From: Bog-756 sp963828385
GTDB lineage: Bacteria; Actinomycetota; Acidimicrobiia; Acidimicrobiales; RAAP-2
DNA length: 64,000 bases
Assembly (NCBI GenBank): GCA_963828385.1
Contig: CAWHEF010000002.1
Coordinates: 1,612,001 to 1,676,000 of the forward strand
Reading direction: 5' to 3'
The notes beneath the pieces were generated by a model, which saw only the letters and a list, made by a program, of their open reading frames with translations, searched no databases and had not been told where the DNA came from. Of this stretch, positions 29,863 through 38,403 are shown piece by piece; within the stretch, counting starts at the first letter, position 1; each line of letters starts with the position of its first letter. The translations under genes were made by a program, and so were the position numbers.

Positions 29863-30264
29863 TCAGCCCTGGCCAATGACCGGCGCTGTGCCGGACGGGG
29901 GCGTCGACATCTCCGCTACGGGCTCGGACACGGCGCGGAACGAAACCGGCGCGGCCGGCTCGCCGTCGGTCTCTCCGGTCGGCACACCATCCCCGAGCGT
30001 CGAGCCTGGTGGCACGACACCGGGAAGCGGCCGCACCGAACGCGCCTCAAGCTGGCCGCGACGCCCCGGGCCGATCACGAAGGCGACCACGGTCCCAGGA
30101 GCGATCCGGCGCGTGCCGTCGGTGATGGCGGTGCAGTGGAAGGTCAGGTGCGAGCTCCGTCCGTACTCCACCACGCCCAACCCCCGGGCCTCGTCGAACT
30201 CGGCTACGCCCCCTACCAGCGGACGATCGCCCACGGGCACGAGGGGAATGGCGACAGTCGGCAC
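29863..30264 (-). CDS. cold-shock-domain-like protein
   Basis: Residues 15-82 (VAEFDEARGLGVVEYGRSSH, FHCTAITDGTRRIAPGTVVAF, GRRGQLEARSVRPL) follow the five-strand pattern of cold-shock domains: G-x-V-x-x-F-D-x-x-R-G-x-G, then x-F-H-x-x-A-I and G-x-x-V-x-F. Some RNA-binding aromatics are changed. A Pro/Ser-rich tail of 50 residues follows. It lies 11 bases after hisG on the same strand. Confidence 0.75.
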   Translation of the reverse strand: MPTVAIPLVPVGDRPLVGGVAEFDEARGLGVVEYGRSSHLTFHCTAITDGTRRIAPGTVVAFVIGPGRRGQLEARSVRPLPGVVPPGSTLGDGVPTGETDGEPAAPVSFRAVSEPVAEMSTPPSGTAPVIGQG

Positions 30265-30275
30265 GGCGTCGCTTC

Positions 30276-31172
30276 TCAGTGCACGATCTTGGACAGGGGG
30301 AGCTCGATGATGTCGGTCGCGCCGCGGTCCTTCAATTCGGGGATGAGCACGTTGATGTCGGACGTTTCTACGACCGTCTCAACGGCGAATCCTCCACCGC
30401 CGAACAGTTCGGACACGGTCGGCGAGCGCAGCGACGGCAGCACGTCGATGACTCCAGGCAATTGCTCGGCGACGACATTGAGCTTGACGAGTACCTTCCC
30501 CCGCGCTTCCAAGGCGCCCTGCAACAGCGTGAGGAGCTGGTTCATGGCGTGGCCCTTCGACGGGTCCTTCGCAGCCTTCGGATTGGCAATCAGCTCCGTG
30601 TTGGAGACGAGCAGGGTCTCGATGATCTTGAGCCCGGCCGCACGTAGGGCTCGTCCCGTTTCGGTGATCTCGACCACACAGTCGGCGATCTCGGGCACCT
30701 TGGCCTCGGTGGCCCCGTAGGACAGGCTGACCTCGGACTGCACGCCGTGGTCGTCCAGGTACCGACGGGTCAGCTCCGGGTACTCCGTGGACACCCTGAT
30801 CACCCCACCGGCTCCTCGCACCGACGCCGCCAACTCGGCGACCGAGGACACCGGGGAGGTGGCGGGCACGGCGAGGACGACACGAATCGGGTTCGAGGTG
30901 GCCTTCGAGTACCGGAGAATCCCGAGGGACGTCACGGCGCTCCCGCGCTCCTCGATCCAGTCGCGGCCGGTTATGCCGATGTCGAACAGGCCCTCGGCCA
31001 CGTACAGGGGTATCTCCTGGGGCCGCAGGATCCGCACATCGGCGACCCGGGTGTCCTCGATGGAGGCCCGGTAGTCGACGTCCGATGACCGGCCCACGGT
31101 CAGGTCGGCAGCGGCGAAGAGGTCGAGCGTGGCTCGCTCGAGGGACCCCTTGGGCAGGACGAGCCGTAGCAT
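30276..31172 (-). CDS. hisG: ATP phosphoribosyltransferase (long form)
   Basis: HisG starts histidine synthesis, joining ATP and PRPP. At 298 residues it is the long form with its own regulatory C-domain, so HisZ is not needed. Visible parts are MLRLVLPKGSLERATLDLF, DIGITGRDWIEE, the PRPP site region and the ACT-like C-terminus ending DIIELPLSKIVH. The ATG at 31172 overlaps the ribH stop by one base (TGATG); the longer open frame upstream is ribH. Confidence 0.95.
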   Translation of the reverse strand: MLRLVLPKGSLERATLDLFAAADLTVGRSSDVDYRASIEDTRVADVRILRPQEIPLYVAEGLFDIGITGRDWIEERGSAVTSLGILRYSKATSNPIRVVLAVPATSPVSSVAELAASVRGAGGVIRVSTEYPELTRRYLDDHGVQSEVSLSYGATEAKVPEIADCVVEITETGRALRAAGLKIIETLLVSNTELIANPKAAKDPSKGHAMNQLLTLLQGALEARGKVLVKLNVVAEQLPGVIDVLPSLRSPTVSELFGGGGFAVETVVETSDINVLIPELKDRGATDIIELPLSKIVH

Positions 31173-31765
31173 CAGCGGGTTCCGGGCGCGAACCCGACCT
31201 GTGACCGACCGACGACGTCGGACACCGTTCGCAGGAGGGCCACCATCCGGAATGCGGTGTAGGCCGCCTCCCGTCCCTTGTTCGTCCGGTCGGTCTCGGA
31301 CCGCTCGATCGCCTGGTCCACGGTGTCGGTGGTCAGCACGCCGAACACCACCGGCACCCCCGTGTCGAGCTGGGCCCGCTGCAGCCCCGCTGCGCACTCG
31401 CCGGCAACGAACTCGTAGTGTCCGGTGTCTCCTCTGATCACTGCGCCGAGGCAGATCACCGCGTCCACGCCGCCGGATTCGGCCATCCTCTTCGCCACCA
31501 GGGGAAGCTCGAAGGCGCCTGGCGCCCATACCACCACCACGTCCCCGAGGTCGCAACCCACCTCCTCGAGAGCGTCGAGCGCTCCGGAGAGGAGCCGGCC
31601 GGTGATCCCCCCGTTGAACTCGGCACAGGCCAGCCCGACCCGTGGGATGCGATCCATCGTGACTCCGTCCCCGGTCGACACCGGGGCGTCGACGATCGTG
31701 CCCACCCGGGCGGCGAACGTATCCTTCGCCTCGTCCGACAGCTCCGTCCGCTCAGAGGACGTCAT
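31172..31765 (-). CDS. ribH: 6,7-dimethyl-8-ribityllumazine synthase
   Basis: RibH condenses the pyrimidine and dihydroxybutanone phosphate to lumazine. It has the family markers WAPGAFELPLVAKRMAES, CLGAVIRGDTGHYEFVA and GVLTTDTVDQAIERS. The start is ATG 31765, overlapping ribBA by 14 bases, with an N-terminal extension of about 35 residues before IPRVGLACAEFN. Confidence 0.94.
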   Translation of the reverse strand: MTSSERTELSDEAKDTFAARVGTIVDAPVSTGDGVTMDRIPRVGLACAEFNGGITGRLLSGALDALEEVGCDLGDVVVVWAPGAFELPLVAKRMAESGGVDAVICLGAVIRGDTGHYEFVAGECAAGLQRAQLDTGVPVVFGVLTTDTVDQAIERSETDRTNKGREAAYTAFRMVALLRTVSDVVGRSQVGFAPGTR

Positions 31766-32999
31766 CGAGGCCCTCGAGCAGATGGCCCATGCGCTCACGC
31801 TTGGTCCTCAGGTACTCGATGTTCTCGGGAGTCGGCGCCGACTGGATGCTCACCCGTTCGACGATATCGAGCCCGAATCCCTCGAGGCCCCCGTACTTCG
31901 TCGGGTTGTTGGTCATGAGGCGCATGGTCGTCACGCCCAGATCGACGAGGATCTGCGCCCCTATGCCGTACTCCCGCGAGTCGGCCGGCAGCCCGAGCTC
32001 CAGATTGGCGTCGACCGTGTCGAACCCCTCCTCCTGGAGGGAGTAGGCGCGCAGTTTGTGGGCGAGACCGATGCCGCGGCCCTCGTGGCCGCGCAGATAG
32101 ACGATCACTCCGCTGCCGTGCTCGTTGATCGCCGACATCGCTCCACGGAGCTGGGGTCCGCAGTCGCAGCGGACGGAGCCGAAGACGTCACCGGTGAGGC
32201 ACTCGCTGTGCACCCGGACCAGCGTGTTCTGCTTGCCTTCGACGTCCCCCTTGACCAGGGCGACATGGTGCTCGCCGTCCAACACCGACTCGTAGGCCAC
32301 CACGTTGAACTCCCCGTACTCGGTGGGGACGCGGGCCTCGGCGATGCGCTTCACCAACTTGTCCTTGCGCCGGCGATACCGGATGAGGTCGGCGATGGAG
32401 ATGAGGTGCAGACCGTGCTCGGAAGCGAACCACTCGAGCTCGGGCAGGCGGGCCATGCTCTGCTTGTCCTCGCTGACGATCTCGCAGAGGACGCCGGCGG
32501 GCGACATGTCCGCCGCCCGGGCCAGGTCGATGGCCGCTTCCGTGTGGCCGGCGCGCTTCAGAACGCCCCCCGGGCGATACCGGAGCGGGAAGATGTGCCC
32601 TGGTCGATTGAGGTCGGTGGCGAGCACATGGGGATCGGCGAGCGCCTTGATGGTCGCCGCCCGGTCCGAGGCAGAGATGCCGGTGGTGGTGCCGTGGCGG
32701 TAGTCGACGCTGACGGTGAACGCCGTCCTCTGCACCTCGGTGTTGTTCGTGACCATCAGGGGGAGGTCCAACTGCTCGACTCGCTCAGGTGTCAGCGGGA
32801 CGCAGATGAGGCCTGACGTGTGGGCGATGAAGAAGGCGATCTTCTCCGGCGTTACCGCATCGGCGGCCATGATGAGGTCGCCCTCGTTCTCCCGGTCCTC
32901 GTCGTCGACGACGATGACCATCTCGCCGTGGGCGATCGCCTCGATCGCATCCTCGACCTTCGAAAAGGGCATTGGCCCGTGCGCTCCTTGTGCGCTCAC
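31752..32999 (-). CDS. ribBA: 3,4-dihydroxy-2-butanone 4-phosphate synthase / GTP cyclohydrolase II
   Basis: This is a bifunctional riboflavin enzyme. Residues 1-205 are the RibB part (VVDDEDRENEGDLIMAAD, HTEAAIDLARAADMSPAGVLCEI); residues 206-415 are the GTP cyclohydrolase II part with zinc ligands in SECLTGDVFGSVRCDCGPQL and the catalytic LRGHEGRGIGL. Both active sites look complete. It is second in the rib cluster after ribD. Confidence 0.96.
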   Translation of the reverse strand: MSAQGAHGPMPFSKVEDAIEAIAHGEMVIVVDDEDRENEGDLIMAADAVTPEKIAFFIAHTSGLICVPLTPERVEQLDLPLMVTNNTEVQRTAFTVSVDYRHGTTTGISASDRAATIKALADPHVLATDLNRPGHIFPLRYRPGGVLKRAGHTEAAIDLARAADMSPAGVLCEIVSEDKQSMARLPELEWFASEHGLHLISIADLIRYRRRKDKLVKRIAEARVPTEYGEFNVVAYESVLDGEHHVALVKGDVEGKQNTLVRVHSECLTGDVFGSVRCDCGPQLRGAMSAINEHGSGVIVYLRGHEGRGIGLAHKLRAYSLQEEGFDTVDANLELGLPADSREYGIGAQILVDLGVTTMRLMTNNPTKYGGLEGFGLDIVERVSIQSAPTPENIEYLRTKRERMGHLLEGLDDVL

Positions 33000-33102
33000 C
33001 GCTGAGCGTTCTCGTCGTCCTGTTTCGTTTTATCGGTCTACGTGCTCTTTCGGCGCGTCCGGACTCGTTCTGAAGATCCTCCCCGGAGCACGGCCATACG
33101 GC
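33000..33102. other. ribD-ribBA spacer lacking ribE
   Basis: In many actinobacteria riboflavin synthase (ribE) lies here. Only 103 nt separate the two genes and no such reading frame exists. No riboswitch is visible. Confidence 0.6.
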
Positions 33103-34113
33103 TCAGCGTCGGCCATGTTCATCAGAACGGGCCAACTCGACCCGGAGATCGCCCTCCAGGCTAGCCATCGAGCACACCGTCCCCCGCCAGAGCCCGCCGA
33201 TCGTGGGCGCGCCCGGTCCCGAGAACATCGACAGCGCGTCGTCGCCGCCGAAGAGTGCCGGAGCCAGATAGAGGACGTACCGGTCGACCAGCCCGGCGAC
33301 GTGGAACTCGTGGGCGACCGCGGGGCCGCCCTCGACGAGCAGTTGGAGGACGCCGCGGTCGCCGAGGCCGTCGAGGACCTCACCCAGGTCGCCGGAGACC
33401 TCGAGGGCCGGTCGCACGGCGGCGGCTGTAGGAGCGCGTCCGAGCACGACGCGAAGAGGCTGCTCGTCGGGCCCCCGAAAACAGGGATCGTCGGGCGGCA
33501 GCCGAACGGTCAGCTCCGGGTCGTCGGCCCGCACCGTGCCCGCCCCGACGAGAACGGCGTCCGAACGGGCACGCAGCCTGTGCGCGTCCTGACGGGCCGT
33601 CTCGCCCGTGATCCACCGGCTCGTCCCGTCGGGCGCCGCTGAGCGGCCATCGAGCGAGGACGCCATCTTCAAGACGACCCACGGCCTTCCCGTCCGGCGC
33701 TGAGCGATGTAGGGGGCGAGCTGTTCGGCGACCACGTCGCTCCCCACCCCTACGTCGACCTCGATCCCCTGGGAGCGCAGGGCGGCGATACCCCTCCCCG
33801 CCACCTTCGGATCGGGGTCCTCCACGGCGACGACGACCCGGCTGATCCCTGAGGCCAGGATGGCCTCGGTGCACGGCGGGGTCCGCCCGTGATGGGGGCA
33901 GGGCTCCAAGGTCACATACAACGTGCCCGAGCGGGCCCGTTCACCGGCCCTCTGTAACGCCGTCACCTCGGCGTGAGGACCCCCCGGCGGGGCGGTGGCG
34001 CCGTCCCAGGACATGCCGGCCGAGTCCGGTCCCTGAACGACGACGGCGCCCACCCAGGGGTTCGGTGCCGTCCGCCCGCGGACCCGATCCGCCGCCGAGA
34101 CGGCGCGGGACAT
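33103..34113 (-). CDS. ribD: bifunctional diaminohydroxyphosphoribosylaminopyrimidine deaminase / reductase
   Basis: The N-domain is a zinc deaminase (GGPHAEVTALQRAG, LEPCPHHGRTPPC); the C-domain is the NADPH reductase (VLKMASSLDGRSAAPDGTSRWITG, LVEGGPAVAHEF). Both steps of the pathway before dephosphorylation are covered. ATG 34113 sits inside the usual N-terminal helix (family pattern D-E-x-W-M), so translation may start a little earlier; a CTG overlapping the rpe stop is the only nearby candidate. Confidence 0.93.
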   Translation of the reverse strand: MSRAVSAADRVRGRTAPNPWVGAVVVQGPDSAGMSWDGATAPPGGPHAEVTALQRAGERARSGTLYVTLEPCPHHGRTPPCTEAILASGISRVVVAVEDPDPKVAGRGIAALRSQGIEVDVGVGSDVVAEQLAPYIAQRRTGRPWVVLKMASSLDGRSAAPDGTSRWITGETARQDAHRLRARSDAVLVGAGTVRADDPELTVRLPPDDPCFRGPDEQPLRVVLGRAPTAAAVRPALEVSGDLGEVLDGLGDRGVLQLLVEGGPAVAHEFHVAGLVDRYVLYLAPALFGGDDALSMFSGPGAPTIGGLWRGTVCSMASLEGDLRVELARSDEHGRR

Positions 34114-34178
34114 CCATCCTTCGTCGTCCTGGGCAGCGCCATCGGGGGGCGCTCCGCTCGACAGGTCGGCGCTCCCGT

Positions 34179-34898
34179 TCAGACCGGTCCGCCGGCCCGG
34201 CCACCAGACGGGACGGAGACGGCGTCGACGGCTGCGGCCAACAGCTCTTCGACTGCTTCGAGCGGATGGGGTCGCCCGAACACCGAGGTTCCGGCCACGA
34301 ACACGTTGGCGCCGTTACGGGCGGCATCGGCCACGGTCCGGTGGTCGACACCGCCGTCGACTTCGACGTCGACTTCCAGCCCGGCCCTGTCCACAGCCTG
34401 GCGTGCCCGGCGGACCTTCGGGAGAACGTCGGCGATGAAGGACTGCCCGCTGAACCCGGGGAAGACGGTCATGCACACCACCATGTCCACCGACTCGAGG
34501 TACGGCTCCAGCCGCTCGAAGGGTGTGTCCGGGTTGAGGGCCAAGCCGACCCGAAGGCCCAACTCCCGCATCTGGGCGATGTGCTCGTCGGTCCTCCCCA
34601 CCTCGAGGTGGACCGTGCACCCGTCGGAACCGGCATCCTTGAACGCCCCCAGGTACCGGTCAGGGTCGGTGATCATGAGGTGGGTGTCGAAGAACAGGTC
34701 GCTGTGCTTGCGCAGGGACGAGACGACGGGCGGACCGACGGTGAGGTTGGGGACGAAGTGCCCGTCCATCACGTCGACATGGAGCCAGTCCGTGGCCGAC
34801 GCCACCTGATCGGCGGCCTCGGCCAGGGCGCCGAAGTCGGCGGAGAGTATGGACGGGGCCACGCGCAAGGCATGCGGGACCTGAACCGACGTCATCAT
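34179..34898 (-). CDS. rpe: ribulose-phosphate 3-epimerase
   Basis: Rpe interconverts ribulose 5-phosphate and xylulose 5-phosphate. The TIM-barrel markers are APSILSADFGAL, HVDVMDGHFVPNLTVGP, THLMITDP, VCMTVFPGFSGQSF and VDGGVDHRT. Two adjacent ATG codons (34898, 34895) or the one at 34916 may start it. It sits between fmt and ribD, the common actinobacterial order. Confidence 0.94.
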   Translation of the reverse strand: MMTSVQVPHALRVAPSILSADFGALAEAADQVASATDWLHVDVMDGHFVPNLTVGPPVVSSLRKHSDLFFDTHLMITDPDRYLGAFKDAGSDGCTVHLEVGRTDEHIAQMRELGLRVGLALNPDTPFERLEPYLESVDMVVCMTVFPGFSGQSFIADVLPKVRRARQAVDRAGLEVDVEVDGGVDHRTVADAARNGANVFVAGTSVFGRPHPLEAVEELLAAAVDAVSVPSGGRAGGPV

Positions 34899-34967
34899 GC
34901 GGGAGCCTATCGGCACCGTCGCATCATCCAGCGGCCCGAGCCTCGAGGTGCAGGTGTGCGCCGTCCC

Positions 34968-35861
34968 TCAGACGCCCAGACGTTCGCCGGGTCGGGGACG
35001 AACACCGTGGCGCCAGTCACGCGCCGTCATCGGCCTCCTACCCTCGGGTTGGACCTCGATCAGCGACAACGACCCACCGTCCCCGGTGGACACGTCGGTT
35101 CCGTGGAGCTCCCCGGGACCATGGCTCGGCGAGTCCTCGCCATCCCGGACAGGGGACGCACGAGCCCGCAGGATCCGCAGGCGCCGGCCCCGGAACGGGG
35201 TCCAGGCCCGGCCGAGCCGTATCACCCGGTGGATGCGTTCGGCGCTCTCGTCCCATCGGATCTCGAGCTCACCGGGAAGGAGCTTCTCGGCGTAGGACGG
35301 GCTCCCGCTCTGATCGCGGGGTACGGGAAGCCCCGCCCTGCCGTCTTTCAGGTACTCGGACAGGAGCCCGCACCCGATGGACACCAGTCGGCTCCGGAGC
35401 TCGTCGGCGGTCTCCTCGGGGTCGATCGGCGTCACCCGCTCGGCATAGATTCCGCCGGTGTCCAACCCGGGGGCCACCTCCATCAGGCACACGCCGGTCT
35501 CGCTGTCGCCCTCCAGGATCGCCCGTTCGACCGGAGCTGCGCCCCGCCAACGGGGAAGGAGCGAGAAGTGCAGGTTCACCATGGGCAGCTCATCGAGCAC
35601 CGAGGCGGGGATGATCCTTCCGTAGGCCACGACCACCCCGAGCTCCGCCCCCGGTCCGAGCGCGTCGGCAACGGTGTCGGTGACCGTCAGGCCCCGGCGC
35701 TCGGCCTCGGCCTTCACCGCGCTCGGGACGAGCCCGGCTCCCCTTCCCCTTCTCTTGTCGGGCCGCGTGACGACGAGATCGATCTGGTGGCCATCGGCCA
35801 CCAGGGTGCGCAGCGGTTCGACAGCGGAAATGGGAGTTCCGAGGAACACGAGCCGGGCCAA
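34968..35861 (-). CDS. fmt: methionyl-tRNA formyltransferase
   Basis: Fmt adds the formyl group to initiator Met-tRNA. It shows VFLGTPISAVEPLRTL, the formyltransferase core NLHFSLLPRWRGAAPVERAI and the metal-site aspartate region LDTGGIYAERVTPI, then the C-terminal tRNA-binding domain. No rsmB gene follows it, unlike some relatives. Confidence 0.94.
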   Translation of the reverse strand: MARLVFLGTPISAVEPLRTLVADGHQIDLVVTRPDKRRGRGAGLVPSAVKAEAERRGLTVTDTVADALGPGAELGVVVAYGRIIPASVLDELPMVNLHFSLLPRWRGAAPVERAILEGDSETGVCLMEVAPGLDTGGIYAERVTPIDPEETADELRSRLVSIGCGLLSEYLKDGRAGLPVPRDQSGSPSYAEKLLPGELEIRWDESAERIHRVIRLGRAWTPFRGRRLRILRARASPVRDGEDSPSHGPGELHGTDVSTGDGGSLSLIEVQPEGRRPMTARDWRHGVRPRPGERLGV

Positions 35862-35930
35862 CGTCCACTCCTGTTCGGAAAGCGCTAGGGCGTAGAAGCC
35901 GGGGTGGTCACGCCCGACGCACGGGACCGG

Positions 35931-36476
35931 TCACAACTCGCGATCGCTGTTGGCGCCGGCGAGCTTCGCCTCCATGGCGGTGGTGTCGAGCCCGAGCTCC
36001 CGATCGCGGAGGATCCGGAGTGCCCGGCGGCGCATGTCGTCGTCCAGCCGTTCGAGCATGAGTACCCCGTCCAGATGGTCGACCTCGTGGAGGAACACCC
36101 GACCGAGGAATTCGTCGGCCTCCAGGTCGACCTCGTCGCCGTCGAGGTCGTAGCCCCGCAGGTGCACCCGATCGGGCCGGACGATGCCGATGCGCAACCC
36201 CGGAATGGACAGGCACCCCTCGTCGTGGAACCACTCCCCCGCCGTCTCCACGATCGTCGGGTTGATGATCGCCTCGGGGCCCTCCCCCACGTCGTAGACG
36301 AACAGGCGCTTCTGCACACCGATCTGCGTGGCGGCCAGGCCCGCCCCCTGGGCGTCGTAGAGCGTGTCGACCATGTCGTCCACCAGCCGGACCAGTGACT
36401 CGTCGACGTCCGCCACCTCCGGAGCAACCTGCTTGAGCACCGGATCGCCGTAGGTGCGCACCGTGTACGAGGCCAT
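35931..36476 (-). CDS. def: peptide deformylase
   Basis: Def removes the N-formyl group from new proteins. All three motifs are present: GAGLAATQIGV, EGCLSIPGL (metal cysteine) and HEVDHLDGVL (metal histidines and catalytic Glu). Length (181 residues) is normal. It works with fmt, which lies 69 bases downstream. Confidence 0.96.
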   Translation of the reverse strand: MASYTVRTYGDPVLKQVAPEVADVDESLVRLVDDMVDTLYDAQGAGLAATQIGVQKRLFVYDVGEGPEAIINPTIVETAGEWFHDEGCLSIPGLRIGIVRPDRVHLRGYDLDGDEVDLEADEFLGRVFLHEVDHLDGVLMLERLDDDMRRRALRILRDRELGLDTTAMEAKLAGANSDREL

Positions 36477-36519
36477 CAGCTCATTCTACGGCGGCCCATC
36501 CGCCCCCCGGTCCCGGCGG

Positions 36520-38403
36520 TCACACGTCTACCGGGTCGACCGCCACCCGGAGACGGGCCGCCGGCCTCGGCACGACAGCCAGGCCGTCGCAGAGCGTGTT
36601 GTGGTCGGGTGCACGGACAGACCAGCGGTCTTCTTCGCCGTGTACCACCGAGAGCCCGGTCGCCGTGCGGAGGCCATCGGCGAAGGTCGGGGCGCCTGGA
36701 CCGGCGAGCGTCGCCAGCGCACCGAAGGGAGGGAGACCGAGCGCGTGGCGGATCTCCCGCTCCGGTTCGAGCAACAGGGCCGGATCGGCCCGGGCGGCGG
36801 CGTCGACGGCGGGGTGACCGGGCACCCGGGTCTGGACGAGCACCCGGCCCGGACCGTCACGGCCCCCGACCAGCCGGGACGCCCTGGCCAAGAGGGCCAG
36901 GGCCTCCTCGCCGGCACCGAACCGGGGAGCGAGCAGATGGTGGTCCATGTCGAGGAACGCCACCAGCTCTGCCTGGTCCATCCGGTGCAGCGCAGCCTCG
37001 GTCCCCACCACCAGCCGTGCCTCACGGGAGGCCGACGGATCCGACCGGCTCGTGACCTCGACGGCATCCAGTCCGGTCAATGCAGCGAGCTCCTCGGCGG
37101 CCCGGGTCACGCCCACCCGAAGCGTCTTCAGTCGGGTCGAGTCGCAGCGGGCGCACACCGGCGGTCGACAGGCGCCACATCTCCGGCAGGTGAGCCCGCC
37201 GTCGGGGTCGAACTGGGCCATCGGGCCGCCGCACCGGGGGCAGTCGACCAGATGGCCGCAGATGGCGCACGCCAGCAATCGGACCCGGCCCGTCCGATTC
37301 AGGATGCAGACGGAGCGGCCGGCGGCACGCCCAGCTACCTGGCGGAGCGCACGCGCCAGCCGTTCGGAGTACAGGCCGGTGCGGGGGTCGTCGGCCGTCC
37401 GGTCGACGACGTCGACGAACGCCCATCCCCGCCGTTCGACGGACCGGCTGGTCGTGACCACTGCTCTGCGTTCTCCCAGCACCACCGTCGGACACGCCGA
37501 CACGAGGAGGACGGGCGAGCGGTCGCGGCGCCCCCGCTCGATGACGACGTCGACGGCCGACCACGTGGGGCTCCGCTCCTCCCGATAGGCGTCATCGTGG
37601 GCGTCGAGCACAACGGCGGCCTCGACCCGATCGAGCGGCGCCCAGGCCGCTGCCCGGGAACCCACCACGACGGGGGCGCCCCGAGCGGCATCGGCCCACA
37701 CGCCGGGCATCTCGGCGACCGGCACGCCGGAAAGACGGAGCCGGGCCGCGATCTGGCCGGCGCGGGCCAGCGAAGGAGCGAGAACCAGAACACCGGAGGG
37801 ACCCACCCGGTGGAGCACCTCGAGCACCACCAGCACGGCGTCGAGGGCCGGCGCCAAGCGGACGACAGCCGGCTCCGGGCCGGAAGCCGACGCGGCCATC
37901 GCCTCGTCGACCAACGCCACCGAGCCCCCACCCGGTGAGGACACGACCCCCCCTGCCGGCACCGGACCGGGTTCGGCCAGGCTCCTCACGACCTTCGGGG
38001 GCGACGCCGTCCCGAGGAACGACGAGACGGGACCGGCCCAGCGCCACGCCGCCCACTCGGCCAGCGCCACCACAGCAGGCGGTGGCCCGACACCACTCGA
38101 TGCGGCCAGATGCTTTGGCATCACACCGGGGGTCCCCTCGACGTCGTCCTCGACCACCCAGCCGCCCACCCGCCGGCCGTGCAGCTCGACGCGGATCCGG
38201 CTCCCGACGGTCACGACCGAGTCGAGCACCGGCGGGACGAGGTAGTCGAACCGGCGAGTGATGGCGGGGACGTCGGTGACGACCCGGACGATCCGCTCGT
38301 CTTCCCGGTCGCCGTTTGAGAGCGCGCCCCTCTCCGCCGCCGCGGTTCGGCTCAGAGTCCGAGCGCCTGCTTCACGTCGTCCGCTCGAGACGTGTCCTCC
38401 CAC
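36520..38403 (-). CDS. priA: primosomal protein PriA, actinobacterial form without ATPase motifs
   Basis: PriA normally restarts stalled replication forks. The C-terminal half keeps the eight-cysteine zinc region (CAICGHLVDCPRCGG, CRRCGACRPPVCARC) and the N-terminal DNA-binding domain (RRFDYLVPPVLDSVVTVGSR). The Walker A G-x-G-K-T is absent and the DEAH position reads VVLDAHDDAYREE, so it probably cannot hydrolyse ATP, as known for actinobacterial PriA. The start is uncertain: the frame is open through metK, and GTG 38403 inside the metK end is the nearest usual codon. Confidence 0.85.
   Translation of the reverse strand: MGGHVSSGRREAGARTLSRTAAAERGALSNGDREDERIVRVVTDVPAITRRFDYLVPPVLDSVVTVGSRIRVELHGRRVGGWVVEDDVEGTPGVMPKHLAASSGVGPPPAVVALAEWAAWRWAGPVSSFLGTASPPKVVRSLAEPGPVPAGGVVSSPGGGSVALVDEAMAASASGPEPAVVRLAPALDAVLVVLEVLHRVGPSGVLVLAPSLARAGQIAARLRLSGVPVAEMPGVWADAARGAPVVVGSRAAAWAPLDRVEAAVVLDAHDDAYREERSPTWSAVDVVIERGRRDRSPVLLVSACPTVVLGERRAVVTTSRSVERRGWAFVDVVDRTADDPRTGLYSERLARALRQVAGRAAGRSVCILNRTGRVRLLACAICGHLVDCPRCGGPMAQFDPDGGLTCRRCGACRPPVCARCDSTRLKTLRVGVTRAAEELAALTGLDAVEVTSRSDPSASREARLVVGTEAALHRMDQAELVAFLDMDHHLLAPRFGAGEEALALLARASRLVGGRDGPGRVLVQTRVPGHPAVDAAARADPALLLEPEREIRHALGLPPFGALATLAGPGAPTFADGLRTATGLSVVHGEEDRWSVRAPDHNTLCDGLAVVPRPAARLRVAVDPVDV

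Noticed and set aside
34114..34178. FMN riboswitch upstream of ribD
   Set aside because: The gap is too short and lacks the conserved RFN segments.
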